Assembly (NCBI GenBank): GCA_013375495.1
Contig: JABXKC010000005.1
Span: 1-64,000, forward strand
Direction of reading: 5' to 3'
From: Promethearchaeota archaeon
GTDB lineage: Archaea; Asgardarchaeota; Lokiarchaeia; Sigynarchaeales; SOKP01
DNA: 64,000 nt
Below are positions 16,138 to 25,288 of the stretch, one piece after another. The notes under the pieces were generated by a model. That model saw only the letters and a list, made by a program, of their open reading frames with translations. It did not search any database and had not been told where the DNA came from. The number at the start of each line of letters is the position of its first letter. Within the stretch, counting starts at the first letter, position 1. The translations under genes were made by a program, and so were the position numbers.

Positions 16138-17232
16138 TCAAGGTAATGAGGGATAATCAGTATAACCCTTCTCACCAGGAGTGTAAAAGGTATGCTTATC
16201 CCATCGTGCTATATCACCACTGATCTCAAATCTTTTTGGGAGATCTGGATTAGAAATAAAAAGCTTCCCAAACGCCACGAGATCGGCTAGATTCTCCTGC
16301 AGAACTCTATTCCCTTTTTCTTGAGTAAATTCGCTATTTATCATTAGAATCCCTTTATATAACGGTCTAAAATGTTTCGCGATATTAGGTTCCGCAAAGG
16401 GCACATTAGTTACATCCGTGAATGGTTCGGATAGATGCAAATATGCTAAGTTGTAATTGTTCAGTTTTTCTACTATATATTCGAACGTAGGAATAGTCTC
16501 TTCGTCAACTGTAATTCCAAATATATCGTGAAACGAAGGATTTAACCTCGCTCCAATGCGATTCTCTGGCATTATCGTTTTCATCTCATCAATGACCTCG
16601 AATAGAAATCTGGTCCGATTTTCAATAGAGCCTCCATACTCATCCGTTCTATCGTTAGAACATCTCGAGAAAAATTGATGGAATAAATACCCATTTGAGG
16701 AATGAATTTCAACGCCGTCAAATCTCGCTTTCATAGCATTACTAGCGGCATTCTTGAAATCTTGAATCGTCTGTTTGATGTCGTCGAGACTCATTGCTCT
16801 AGGAGTAACAGTATCCTTAAATCCTTCGTAAGTGAAAGATTTCGATTTAGGATTTATTGCAGATGGAGCCAGTGGCAGTTCGCCGTTGTGAAGATCGGGA
16901 TGTGACATTCTTCCAACGTGCCACAATTGGATAAAGATTTTTCCTTCCCTTTTATGGATAGCGTCGGTCACTAACTTCCAACCATCGACTTGCGCCTCGG
17001 AATAGATACCGGGAGTGTTAATGTAACCAACAGCATCTTTCGAGACCTGAGAACCACAAGTGATTATCAACCCTGCAGACGATCTCTGCCCATAATATTT
17101 AGCCTGAAGCTCAGTGGCGCGATTCTCTGGATTATTAGCTCTATTACGAGTCATAGGAGCCATTACCATCCTATTTTTTAGGTGTAAATCCCCCATCTTT
17201 AGTTGTTTCAAAAGAGGTTGTACTCTAGACAT
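16138..17232 (-). CDS. Old Yellow Enzyme family alkene reductase
   Basis: A 364-residue FMN-dependent TIM-barrel oxidoreductase of the classical OYE type (NemA/XenB-like length). Seen are MAPMTRNRA near residue 25, FIQLWHVGR, the substrate-anion pair in HSSNGYLFHQF (His and Asn, canonical HxxN), RTDEYGGSIENR, and the C-terminal FISNPDLPKRF. OYEs reduce activated C=C bonds and nitro compounds with NAD(P)H. It is cytosolic. The family is mainly bacterial and fungal, and this gene is slightly GC-richer than its surroundings, so acquisition from bacteria is plausible (inference). It is monocistronic and converges with the GTPase gene. Confidence 0.92.
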   Translation of the reverse strand: MSRVQPLLKQLKMGDLHLKNRMVMAPMTRNRANNPENRATELQAKYYGQRSSAGLIITCGSQVSKDAVGYINTPGIYSEAQVDGWKLVTDAIHKREGKIFIQLWHVGRMSHPDLHNGELPLAPSAINPKSKSFTYEGFKDTVTPRAMSLDDIKQTIQDFKNAASNAMKARFDGVEIHSSNGYLFHQFFSRCSNDRTDEYGGSIENRTRFLFEVIDEMKTIMPENRIGARLNPSFHDIFGITVDEETIPTFEYIVEKLNNYNLAYLHLSEPFTDVTNVPFAEPNIAKHFRPLYKGILMINSEFTQEKGNRVLQENLADLVAFGKLFISNPDLPKRFEISGDIARWDKHTFYTPGEKGYTDYPSLP

Positions 17233-17348
17233 ATTCTTTCGCTTTGAATTAAATGCGTTTTTTTAATATTTTAATTTGTAGATACTATTTAACGCTATTC
17301 TGTATAATCTATAATAACGAAAAATTCATAAAACAATCTGTACAAAAT

Positions 17349-17732
17349 TTAATCTTTTAATTTTCTTTCGTAGCATTTACAACAATAAAATAGAATTTCT
17401 ATGCTCCGAACTTTAAATTTTCCTAAAGTATGAGAACTTATCCAAATCTTAACAAACTCCCTTAATTTTAGATTTAAATGCTTTTTCGCAAATTCAAACG
17501 TATTTGAAAAATATACCTTATTACCACAGAACTCGTTATAACATCTATGCGGAAATTTTTCCGTTAACAAAAAATTCAGAAAATCAAATAATTCCCTTTG
17601 GTTTGAAATTCGATTATAATCCAACTTTAGCAACAATTCGTCTAACTCCATTAAACCGCTAAAATAAGCTCTGAACAACTCTTCGCAGTACCAATCATCG
17701 TATCGTTCTTTCGTTTCTGAAATTTCCGGCAT
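17349..17732 (-). CDS. hypothetical protein with a possible four-Cys metal site
   Basis: A 127-residue protein I do not recognise. The N-terminal half is acidic and helical (DDWYCEELFRAYF, LMELDELLLKL). Cys residues at RCYNEFCGN near residue 78 and FYCCKCYERK near the C-terminus may form one zinc site. It lies alone on the minus strand between the OYE and a longin-like protein; the 120-bp gap to the latter allows co-transcription. Confidence 0.5.
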   Translation of the reverse strand: MPEISETKERYDDWYCEELFRAYFSGLMELDELLLKLDYNRISNQRELFDFLNFLLTEKFPHRCYNEFCGNKVYFSNTFEFAKKHLNLKLREFVKIWISSHTLGKFKVRSIEILFYCCKCYERKLKD

Positions 17733-17852
17733 TACTAAACAATTATGAAGTTAGTTATTCAAAAAAATATTTCTATCAAATTTTGATTTAGATCTAAATC
17801 TTATTTTTAGTTTTGCTCCATAATGTATAAGAAAACACCAAATTTATGGTGT

Positions 17853-18713
17853 TTAGTGGAGGGCACTTTCTATTATTTCTTGGAGTTTTTGCGCTCTTTT
17901 TTCAATTGCTTCAGGACTCTCTTTCTGGTGATTTTCAATAAAATTTTTCAATAATCTATTCTTTAAACTAATTAATCCAATAATTGTTTTAATATCTTCT
18001 GCGATATACACATTAAAAGGAGGATTTTTACTTTTACTAACATTTGGGATGCTAACCATTTGAGCTGTTATTAAATTTCTTATTAATTTATAAAAATTAT
18101 CGTCGGGATATTTATTAATATACCACTCCTTAAGATTTTCTATAGTTATTGGTCCACGTGATAAATAATTCAAAATCGTCAAGATATTTTCCTTTTCTAT
18201 AAACGCAGTAATATCTTCTTCCTCAACCCTTTCTTGGACTGCTTCTAAAATTGCATTATAAAACTCTTCTACCCATGATTTGATAATTAATAAATTTTTA
18301 TCTATAATATTTTGACTTTTTATATCTTGATAATGTGTTGAATTTGTTTCATAGAAACCTGTAAAAATATTTTTTTTTGACTTTAACCAATCGGAAAGTT
18401 CAATACAAATAGTTAATATTGCTTTTTCCATCTCCATTGAAACACCTTCATCAAAAATTGCTGAAAGCAACAGAGCTTCTTTATCCGCTCGAGCCCAATC
18501 TGAGTCGATTTCAAAATAGTAGTTTAAAGAATAATATTTGTCAAAAGAGAAAGTGACAAATTCTTCAGTTAGAACTTGATCCATTATTCTTGCGATTCTT
18601 TCTTTCACGTATTTTTCTAAGTCTTTATTTGGATACGAATAAAATACTAAAGGACCATTTTTTGTATTAAAATATGATAAAGTTGTGAAGAATTCCATTA
18701 ATCGAATCGCCAT
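17853..18713 (-). CDS. protein with longin-like N-terminus and coiled-coil tail
   Basis: A 286-residue protein. Residues 6-120 read as an alternating strand/helix domain: FFTTLSYFNTKNGPLVFYSYP (two strands with GP at the turn), further strands FVTFSFDKYY and YYFEID, then two helices. This is the order of a longin/roadblock-type fold, and the GPLVFYSYP turn resembles Asgard longin-like proteins. Residues 165-235 may form a winged helix (ILTILNYLSRGPITIENLKEWYI), and the end is a charged helix. Longin domains bind small GTPases; two GTPase genes lie within 5 kb. The fold call is by eye. An alternative start at residue 6 would sit about 25 bp from a TATA-like stretch. Confidence 0.5.
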   Translation of the reverse strand: MAIRLMEFFTTLSYFNTKNGPLVFYSYPNKDLEKYVKERIARIMDQVLTEEFVTFSFDKYYSLNYYFEIDSDWARADKEALLLSAIFDEGVSMEMEKAILTICIELSDWLKSKKNIFTGFYETNSTHYQDIKSQNIIDKNLLIIKSWVEEFYNAILEAVQERVEEEDITAFIEKENILTILNYLSRGPITIENLKEWYINKYPDDNFYKLIRNLITAQMVSIPNVSKSKNPPFNVYIAEDIKTIIGLISLKNRLLKNFIENHQKESPEAIEKRAQKLQEIIESALH

Positions 18714-18842
18714 TATATTTATATTATAATTACTTAAATTCTTTATTACAAATTAATCACTATCCATTTCTTGGATTATCCGCTCTCTACTGATTAATAT
18801 TATAAAGATGTATTTAAACTTTCAAAGAAAACTACCGGTAAA

Positions 18843-18886
18843 CTATACAATTTACCTGTAAAGCTCTATAATTTACCATTAAAGCT
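18843..18886. repeat. imperfect tandem repeat, two about 22-bp units
   Basis: CTATACAATTTACC-TGTAAAGCT (18843-18865) is followed at once by CTATAATTTACC-ATTAAAGCT (18866-18886). A related ACCGGTAAACT lies just before. It sits in the divergent region between the longin-like gene and the zinc-ribbon gene at 19001, a position expected for operator sites. Confidence 0.5.
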
Positions 18887-19000
18887 CGAAAAATATCCCC
18901 TTTTAAAACCTTATTAATGAAATTTGGCTACCCTTTAAATGGAATATTTAACTATACTACAGAAATTCAATAAGTTAAAAACATAAAAATGTGATTTTAA

Positions 19001-19315
19001 TTGCCAAAATGCCCATATTGTAAAGAGGAGCTTGAAATAAAACTCGAAATTAACCCAGGACCTATCGATGACAAGTTTAAAAGTGATCTATTAAAAACTT
19101 ACGAGAATTTCATAGAAATTCAAGCTGAGGTCGTCCCATTTGGGGGAAAGATGATGAAACGAATGGCACAATATAGTTTAAAATTTGTTAAACGGTATTT
19201 AGATAAAATTGGAGCAGTTCCACTAATATTCCACTCGTGTTCAAAATGCGATTCGGTGATATCATCCCAAACCATAGTTGATTTAATGTCTTCAGGCGGT
19301 TCAAGTTCGTCATAA
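19001..19315 (+). CDS. small zinc-finger protein
   Basis: A 104-residue protein starting at TTG (19001). It opens with CPYC (residues 4-7) and has a second knuckle CSKC near residue 80, with a helical middle (LLKTYENFIEIQ, KMMKRMAQYSLKFVKRYL) and a Ser/Gly-rich tail. The two halves of the zinc knuckle are far apart, so the helices form an insertion in the ribbon. Family not recognised. The tail SSGGSSSS looks disordered. Confidence 0.5.
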   Translation: MPKCPYCKEELEIKLEINPGPIDDKFKSDLLKTYENFIEIQAEVVPFGGKMMKRMAQYSLKFVKRYLDKIGAVPLIFHSCSKCDSVISSQTIVDLMSSGGSSSS

Positions 19316-19490
19316 TCGTTGTATTATTTATTTCTGATAATTTTACGATTCTCTTATTTTTCAGAGAGAATTCCTTTTTTTTAATATATGCTATATATAT
19401 GTTGAGAAACAAATAAAGTATGAAAAAGAAAAAAAGAATTAAAATTGAATTGAAAATATAATTTCATATCGAAAAAATAGGTATATAATT

Positions 19491-21881
19491 ATGCAAACAA
19501 GTGAATCAATTGATCCGTTTTTTACCCAGCCATATGTGGATATCGATGAGTGGCGGGACGAACCTGTACGCCATCGATACGTCCATGGCGGTTTTAAGGA
19601 CACAGATGCTCGATTCTCGTTATACTTCCCACCTAAGGAACAATACGATGGTCGGTTCTTCCAGTATATCATGCCGATGTCTGGGAATGAGAATCAAGTA
19701 CAGAATTCAAGTTACCCTGATCCTCCCTACTCATTAGACTTTGCCTTCGAGAGTGGCGGCTATCTTTTGGAATCGAACTTAGGGAGGTTGGACATGTTCC
19801 CCGGGGATGATCCCACCATCGCCGGATATCGGACCAGTGTGGCAGTGGCGAAATATTCGCGTGTTTTGGCTTCTGAAATGTATGGTCCCCACCGCTCGTA
19901 TGGGTATGCTTTTGGCGGTAGCGGTGGAGGATATAAGACAATTAGTTGCATAGAAAACACAGTTGGTGTCTGGGATGGCGTGGTACCGTTTATTCACGCA
20001 ACACCAATGGCCATGATCAATGTATTCTCGGTACAGGCTCACGCAATGCGCGTGTTGAAAGATAAAATACCTGCCATCATCGATGCGGTAGAACCTGGTG
20101 GTAGCGGAGATATATATGCTGATCTAAATGAAGAGGAACGAGAGGCACTTATCGAAGTGACTAAGATGGGTTTTCCGCCACGAGCTTGGTTCAATTACAG
20201 AAGAATAGCGTTCGGTTACACCGGAGTCTTAACTACGCTCCTTGACCCAATGATGAAATGGGATCCTAATTACTTTGAGGATTTTTGGAAGGAACCGGGC
20301 TACCTCGGTGCAAACCCGCCCCAATCGCTCTTAGACGCCCGGATAAAACACGATACAACCATAAGCAAGCTTATTATGCCCGAAGATATCAGGAAAATGG
20401 GAGGGTCATTATCTATATCTGCGGGGCAAGCGGGTAATGTAGTCCCAGCAGGATTTGAATTAGAAAGTGTGCCTGAAGGTGACATACAGGGTGCTTCAAT
20501 ATTCTTGAAGAGCGGTGAAGCAGAGGGTTGCGTTGTTTATGCTGTTGCAGCGTTCGATAACATGCTAATGCTAGCCTATGGTGAGGAAAACTACCGGTTA
20601 CTGGCAGCTGTTAAGGTTGGTGACAAAGTGCAGATCGACAACTCTAATTATCTCGCAACTCAAACCTATCATCGCCATCAGGTTCCGTCACCTGAATATT
20701 ATGTCTGGGACCAGTTCCGGGGCGCTGATGGTAAACCGCTGTATCCGCAACGACCCGAGATACTGGGTCCGCGTCATGCGTATCAGGGCGCTGGTTCGGT
20801 CCAGACTGGCAAGTTTGAGGGCAAGATGATAGTTGTAGAAATGTTAACGGATGAGGCTGCCTATCCTTGGCAAGCTGACTGGTATCGCTCGAAGGTGAAA
20901 GCCGCATTGGGAGAAAAATTCGATGATAATTATCGGCTCTGGTTCATTGACAATGCGATGCATACACCACCTGTGATCTCACCTATAGACTCCCATCCAG
21001 CAATAACCACTCGAGTTATCAACTATGGTGGTATATTGCAACAGGCACTGCGCGACGTGAGCGCATGGGTTGAAAAAGGCGTGGCACCTCCTGCGAGCAC
21101 TATATATAAAGTGGTAGATGGCCAAGTGGAAGTACCACCGACTGCTGCGGAGCGCAAGGGAGTACAACCGGTGGTCAATCTTACAGTAAACGGAGGTATG
21201 CGTGCAGACGTCAATGTCGGGAAGAAAGTTAAGTTTTCCGCGGTTATCGAAGCACCGCCAGATACCGGTTTTATTGTTGGTGTGGAATGGGATTTCGAGG
21301 GTAATGGCGATTATCCAATTACCGAGCAACTAAAAGACACCAAGAGCAATCGTGTGAAGGTGAAGACCACTTATACCTTTTCCGAAAGTGGCACATACTT
21401 TCCAGCAGTTCTTGTAACCTCGCAAAGGCAAGGTGACTCTCAAACTCCCAATGCACGAATCCGGAACATCGGTCGCGTGAGGGTTGTAGTAAGTGGTGGA
21501 GGAAAACAAGAACCTGAAGCTAAACAATTAATAGTTGAACTAAATGAGATACCAGCCGATTTTGAAAAAATAATAAACAAATGCTTTGATGCAATTGGTC
21601 AACATATCACAAAAATTCAAGGAAGAGAAATAAAAACACTTGAGGTTGGACAAAGAACTGAACGCTCTACAAGATTCGAGGTTACTCCTTTTGCTGGTGA
21701 AGCGTTTTATACCCTAAGTTTTGAAGATACAGAGTCAGGTATTGGAGTTTTTGTTGAAATAGATATCACGGTCTCTGGATCCTATAAAATGCTGGCAAAA
21801 ACCATAAAAAAAGCGACTTCAAAAAGGATTATAGAAAATGCCATAGAAACTCTCAATAAAATTTTAAACGAAAATAAGTGA
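19491..21881 (+). CDS. tannase/esterase-like alpha/beta hydrolase with PKD domain and foreign-looking C-terminal tail
   Basis: A 796-residue protein. Residues 40-550 resemble the tannase/feruloyl-esterase group of alpha/beta hydrolases, with a nucleophile elbow AFGGSGGGYKT (Ser144) and a late His in DNAMHTPP. Residues about 565-670 form a PKD-like beta sandwich (VEWDFEGNGDY, FSESGTYFPAVLV). Residues about 680-796 are a different domain (FEVTPFAGEAFYTLSF, then a C-terminal helix), possibly SRPBCC-like. The first two thirds are clearly GC-richer than the window and the tail returns to AT-rich composition after about 21510, so the gene looks like a transferred bacterial gene joined to a local one. 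No signal peptide is seen, although such hydrolases are normally exported. Confidence 0.7.
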   Translation: MQTSESIDPFFTQPYVDIDEWRDEPVRHRYVHGGFKDTDARFSLYFPPKEQYDGRFFQYIMPMSGNENQVQNSSYPDPPYSLDFAFESGGYLLESNLGRLDMFPGDDPTIAGYRTSVAVAKYSRVLASEMYGPHRSYGYAFGGSGGGYKTISCIENTVGVWDGVVPFIHATPMAMINVFSVQAHAMRVLKDKIPAIIDAVEPGGSGDIYADLNEEEREALIEVTKMGFPPRAWFNYRRIAFGYTGVLTTLLDPMMKWDPNYFEDFWKEPGYLGANPPQSLLDARIKHDTTISKLIMPEDIRKMGGSLSISAGQAGNVVPAGFELESVPEGDIQGASIFLKSGEAEGCVVYAVAAFDNMLMLAYGEENYRLLAAVKVGDKVQIDNSNYLATQTYHRHQVPSPEYYVWDQFRGADGKPLYPQRPEILGPRHAYQGAGSVQTGKFEGKMIVVEMLTDEAAYPWQADWYRSKVKAALGEKFDDNYRLWFIDNAMHTPPVISPIDSHPAITTRVINYGGILQQALRDVSAWVEKGVAPPASTIYKVVDGQVEVPPTAAERKGVQPVVNLTVNGGMRADVNVGKKVKFSAVIEAPPDTGFIVGVEWDFEGNGDYPITEQLKDTKSNRVKVKTTYTFSESGTYFPAVLVTSQRQGDSQTPNARIRNIGRVRVVVSGGGKQEPEAKQLIVELNEIPADFEKIINKCFDAIGQHITKIQGREIKTLEVGQRTERSTRFEVTPFAGEAFYTLSFEDTESGIGVFVEIDITVSGSYKMLAKTIKKATSKRIIENAIETLNKILNENK

Positions 21882-21885
21882 TTTC

Positions 21886-21895
21886 TTTTTTTTTT
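21886..21895 (+). terminator. T-tract terminator
   Basis: Ten consecutive T follow the stop of the hydrolase gene, between it and the converging GTPase gene. Confidence 0.45.
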
Positions 21896-21941
21896 AATTC
21901 TTATCTGCTCTAAAACAAATTGTAACAATTAGTACGACAAT

Positions 21942-22457
21942 TCATATCTGTCTAATCAAAATTTTTGTAAGAGTTGCAAAAGTTTTCTCTACATTTTGTC
22001 CAGTTTTGGAGGATAATTCAACCCATGCTGCCAGATTATACTTTTTCGCTATTAAAACGACTTCTTCTTTAGAAACCACTCGAGATTTTTCTAAATCAAG
22101 TTTGTTACCTACTAACAAAATGGGAATGTCTCCGGCATGTTCTCGAATAATTTGAGTCCATTCGGGTATATTGTCTAACGATTTTAAATTAGTGATATCG
22201 TACATAATGATAGCTCCATTAGCACCTTTACAATATTGATGTATGAGGAATCTGAATCGTGGTTCTCCTCCAAAATTCCAAATTTGCAATTTGACAATCT
22301 TTCCTTCAAATTTTTGATCCTTGGTATAAAAATCAACACCAACTGGTAAATTAAGATCTTCTTGGAAGATTCTGGATATATAACGATTAACAAAATCCTC
22401 TTTACCCGTTGAAGGATCACCTAACAATAGAACCTTTAAATTATAATCATAACTCAT
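21942..22457 (-). CDS. Ras-like small GTPase with degenerate magnesium-binding motifs
   Basis: A 171-residue G domain. I chose the ATG at 22457 (MSYDYNLKVLLLG), which has a GGAG SD seven bases upstream, over an upstream ATG at 22505. G1 is GDPSTGKE (13-20): Glu20 replaces Ser/Thr. In G2 the conserved Thr is Pro38 (LNLPVGVDF). G3 is NFGGE (61-65): Asp to Asn and the catalytic Gln to Glu. G4 NKLD (118-121) and G5 SSK (149-151) are intact, so guanine should still be recognised. Three magnesium/hydrolysis positions are lost, suggesting a nucleotide-binding pseudo-GTPase. The C-terminus has no prenylation Cys. It stands alone on the minus strand. Confidence 0.88.
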   Translation of the reverse strand: MSYDYNLKVLLLGDPSTGKEDFVNRYISRIFQEDLNLPVGVDFYTKDQKFEGKIVKLQIWNFGGEPRFRFLIHQYCKGANGAIIMYDITNLKSLDNIPEWTQIIREHAGDIPILLVGNKLDLEKSRVVSKEEVVLIAKKYNLAAWVELSSKTGQNVEKTFATLTKILIRQI

Positions 22458-22640
22458 CGTAATTCTCCATTTTATCGGATTAAAAAATCTGACTAATATT
22501 AACATAAAAGTCTAGGTATAAAAATATTATATTTTTTCAAATTTTTATGATTTTGTACTATGCTCCTAACCTTAATTTTACTTAATTTTAGGATTCACTT
22601 TAATCATCAAGAAAAAACTAAATAAAAAAAAGAAAAATTA

Positions 22641-23828
22641 TTAATCTCTTAGACCTAATATGGTTGTTGCACAAACACTGAACGCGCCACCGAGGTTATG
22701 ACACAACCCGATCTTAGCATCAGGCACTTGTCTTCCTTCGGCACGCCCTTGAACTTGTTTGCTAATCTCCGTAAGCATCCTGCAACCGGTACTTCCAATC
22801 GGGTGACCAAAACTTTTTAGCCCTCCAGATGGATTTACGGCAGTTTCTCCATCCCAATTGAATGTACCGTTTTTGAGTTCTTCAGCTGCTTGACCTCTAT
22901 CGCAGAATTGTAAGTCTTGACAGTTTATGAGTTCTGTGATTGTAAAACAGTCGTGAACTTCTGCGGCGTCAATTTGTTTGCGTGGATCGGTGATTCCAGC
23001 TTCTTTATAAGCATACTTCGCTGCTTTTACGGTAGATGGGAACGCAGTAAAGTCAGCTCCAGGACCTCCAGGTGGCACGTACCATGGAAAATTGGTGTGA
23101 GCTGAAATCGCATTGGCCTTTACAACAACATAATCATCGGCATGAGCATAACTCTCTGCGAGTTCTGGTCTTGTAAGAATCAGTGCGGCAGCGCCATCAG
23201 ACATCGCGCAACAGTCGAAGCGGCCAAGAGGGTCTGCAATCATAGGAGCTTTCATTGCAGCATCGATTGAAATAGGTCTTCGAAAGTGTGCTTTTGGATG
23301 ATGTGAGCCGTTATCATGATTCTTTACGGCAACTCGAGCAAGGTCTTCTTTTGTCCAGCCAAATTCATGGAAACATCTAGTAGCCGCCATCGAAAACATT
23401 GCTGGTGCGGAAGGCGTTGGATATAGTGGATGTCCAAATTGAGTAAAACCAGGTAATCCACTGCCTCCTTCGTCCATTAGTTTCTCTACTCCACAAGCGA
23501 GGGCAATATCATATGCTCCAGAGGCAACAGCGAAAGAAGCGTTACGGAACGCATCCATACCAGAAGCACAGTAATTTTCCACTCGAGTGGCAGGTTTACC
23601 ATCCAATCTTAGAATATCTTCTACCATTGCACCTGATAATCCAGTAAAATAGTAAAATATTCCAATCCAGCTCGCATCAACCTCGTCCTTGGTGATACCG
23701 GCGTCTTTAATTGCGCTTTGGAACGCTTCGAAAAGTAGGTCGTGTTGCGACTTGTCCCACAGTTCTCCATATTTTGTCATATCGCAACCGATAATTGCGA
23801 CTCTGTCTTTAATACCATGTCTTACCAT
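22641..23828 (-). CDS. archaeal-type thiolase (acetyl-CoA C-acetyltransferase-like)
   Basis: A 395-residue thiolase. The start is the ATG at 23828, six bases or so after a strong AAGGAGGT SD; longer in-frame starts overlap the upstream gene and lack one. The nucleophile is in NYCASGMDAF, SFGHPIGSTGC carries the GHP motif and GLCHNLGGAFSV the second His/Asn region. In archaea these SCP2-type thiolases form a channelled complex with HMG-CoA synthase and a DUF35 protein for mevalonate synthesis. Here the partner 14 bp upstream is an HMGS-like/DUF35 fusion lacking the usual catalytic Cys, so the pair may instead act in acyl-CoA degradation or another Claisen reaction. Confidence 0.88.
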   Translation of the reverse strand: MVRHGIKDRVAIIGCDMTKYGELWDKSQHDLLFEAFQSAIKDAGITKDEVDASWIGIFYYFTGLSGAMVEDILRLDGKPATRVENYCASGMDAFRNASFAVASGAYDIALACGVEKLMDEGGSGLPGFTQFGHPLYPTPSAPAMFSMAATRCFHEFGWTKEDLARVAVKNHDNGSHHPKAHFRRPISIDAAMKAPMIADPLGRFDCCAMSDGAAALILTRPELAESYAHADDYVVVKANAISAHTNFPWYVPPGGPGADFTAFPSTVKAAKYAYKEAGITDPRKQIDAAEVHDCFTITELINCQDLQFCDRGQAAEELKNGTFNWDGETAVNPSGGLKSFGHPIGSTGCRMLTEISKQVQGRAEGRQVPDAKIGLCHNLGGAFSVCATTILGLRD

Positions 23829-23842
23829 ATTTATTACCTCCT

Positions 23843-25288
23843 TTAAGGTCTCCCCCTCACGGGTCGACATTTCCAATAATAATTTTTAAATTCAGCACCT
23901 TCATGTTCTTTTCTGAAGGTTAGCTCGACTTTCATCCCAATTTTGACGTTTTCTTCGGGGTTTTCAATTTCAGTCATATTAACGAGCACTCTACCACCGC
24001 CATCGAGGTCAATTACGCATCGTGGGACCGGCGTATTGAGATATGTTCCACCCACCAAGTGATCAAGAGTGTATGTAAAAAGTTCTCCTTTCTTTGCGAG
24101 TTTCACGCGTTCAAATTGATCGTCAGCCCTACAGACGGAACAGGACCTTGACATTTCGGGATATTGCACGGATCCGCAGTTTTTGCATTTTACTCCGTAC
24201 CACTTATAAACTGAGGAAGTATCACGCCAGATTAAGACAGCTGAGCTCTTACGCGTATATCTGTCCTTCTTGAGTAATTCTTTAGAATCGATGACGCTGT
24301 TGTAATTCTTTAAGAGAGCCATCGATTTTTGGTGACCGATAAAACCCATTCTTCCTTTACCAATCGCTTTAACACCATCTTTATCTCGAATTTGCATCAA
24401 AATTGCATCAGCACCATCTCCAAAACCAGCCATGATGATCTTGGCATCTGGTTTAGGTCTTCGTAAACTGGCAATGAGGAGCATGAAGGGCATTGGTGTC
24501 CCCGTATCACCTACTTGAAAGAATAAGCTGTTTTGAGCGACTCCTTGGCCAAATTTCATTATTTTAGAGATTCTACTGTGCATTCGGGGATTATTGTAGT
24601 AATACGCTGCAATTGCTATATCTTCAGTAGGATTCAAATTATTACGTTTCAAGATTTCAGACATTACTTTGGTAATACTTTCCACATAAAACTTCGCGTC
24701 CATTTTGACTTCAAAAGTTCTGATAAAGTCGTCCTTATCTGCTCTTTTCCACGGTCCAGTCACATTCGCTGAGACTGAATAATAATCATCAATTGAAATT
24801 GGAATATTTTCTTCATCCGCAACCAGTATCGCTGCAGCACCATCTGCAAACCCAAATTCCCACATAGTTGAGGGTTCCGGTTTTCTAGTATCAGCTGCCA
24901 CTACCAAGATACTATTGATATCTTTGTTAGCCTTGATTGAATCAACAGCTCTAGTTAACGCTGTTGTCCCTGCTTTAGTAGAATCCGTGAAATCTGCGGT
25001 AATGATGTCCTCTCTCATATCGAGTATGGTAGCAATTAATGACGCTGAATCTTTTTCGGTATACACTTGCGTTGTTGAAGCAAAGAATATTCCATCAACC
25101 GTTTTTGGGTCAATTCCCGCCAAGCAATCGAGTCCTGCTTCTACGGACATTGTCAAGCTGTCCTCATCTACCATTGCTACTGCTTTAGTCCCAGGAACTG
25201 AGGGAAAATCCCATGCTTTCGCAATGAGTTCTCTGGGTAGCATATATTTAGGTAGATAAGCACCATAACTTTTAATACCAATTGGCAT
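23843..25288 (-). CDS. HMG-CoA synthase-like domain fused to DUF35 zinc-ribbon/OB-fold
   Basis: A 481-residue protein. Residues 1-345 have the thiolase-like fold of archaeal HMG-CoA synthase (IKSYGAYLPKYMLPRE, FASTTQVYTEK, FGFADGAAAILVAD). Where HMGS has its nucleophile in ACYGGT, this protein reads STKAGT, so Cys is replaced; the usual catalytic HxPF region reads NNPRMH. Residues about 365-480 are DUF35: a rubredoxin-like ribbon (CKNCGS and CSVC) and an OB-fold (GELFTYTLDHL, VLVNMTEI) that in other archaea bridges thiolase and HMGS. The fusion plus the downstream thiolase implies one complex. True HMGS activity looks unlikely from the missing residues. Confidence 0.8.
   Translation of the reverse strand: MPIGIKSYGAYLPKYMLPRELIAKAWDFPSVPGTKAVAMVDEDSLTMSVEAGLDCLAGIDPKTVDGIFFASTTQVYTEKDSASLIATILDMREDIITADFTDSTKAGTTALTRAVDSIKANKDINSILVVAADTRKPEPSTMWEFGFADGAAAILVADEENIPISIDDYYSVSANVTGPWKRADKDDFIRTFEVKMDAKFYVESITKVMSEILKRNNLNPTEDIAIAAYYYNNPRMHSRISKIMKFGQGVAQNSLFFQVGDTGTPMPFMLLIASLRRPKPDAKIIMAGFGDGADAILMQIRDKDGVKAIGKGRMGFIGHQKSMALLKNYNSVIDSKELLKKDRYTRKSSAVLIWRDTSSVYKWYGVKCKNCGSVQYPEMSRSCSVCRADDQFERVKLAKKGELFTYTLDHLVGGTYLNTPVPRCVIDLDGGGRVLVNMTEIENPEENVKIGMKVELTFRKEHEGAEFKNYYWKCRPVRGRP

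Noticed and set aside
19660..21530. Several open frames antisense to the tannase-like hydrolase.
   Set aside because: They result from the higher GC content of this gene; the plus-strand frame has clear domain motifs and theirs do not.
22458..22505. Upstream ATG giving a 16-residue N-terminal extension of the second GTPase.
   Set aside because: It lacks an SD, and the downstream ATG has GGAG at good spacing and the normal GTPase N-terminus.
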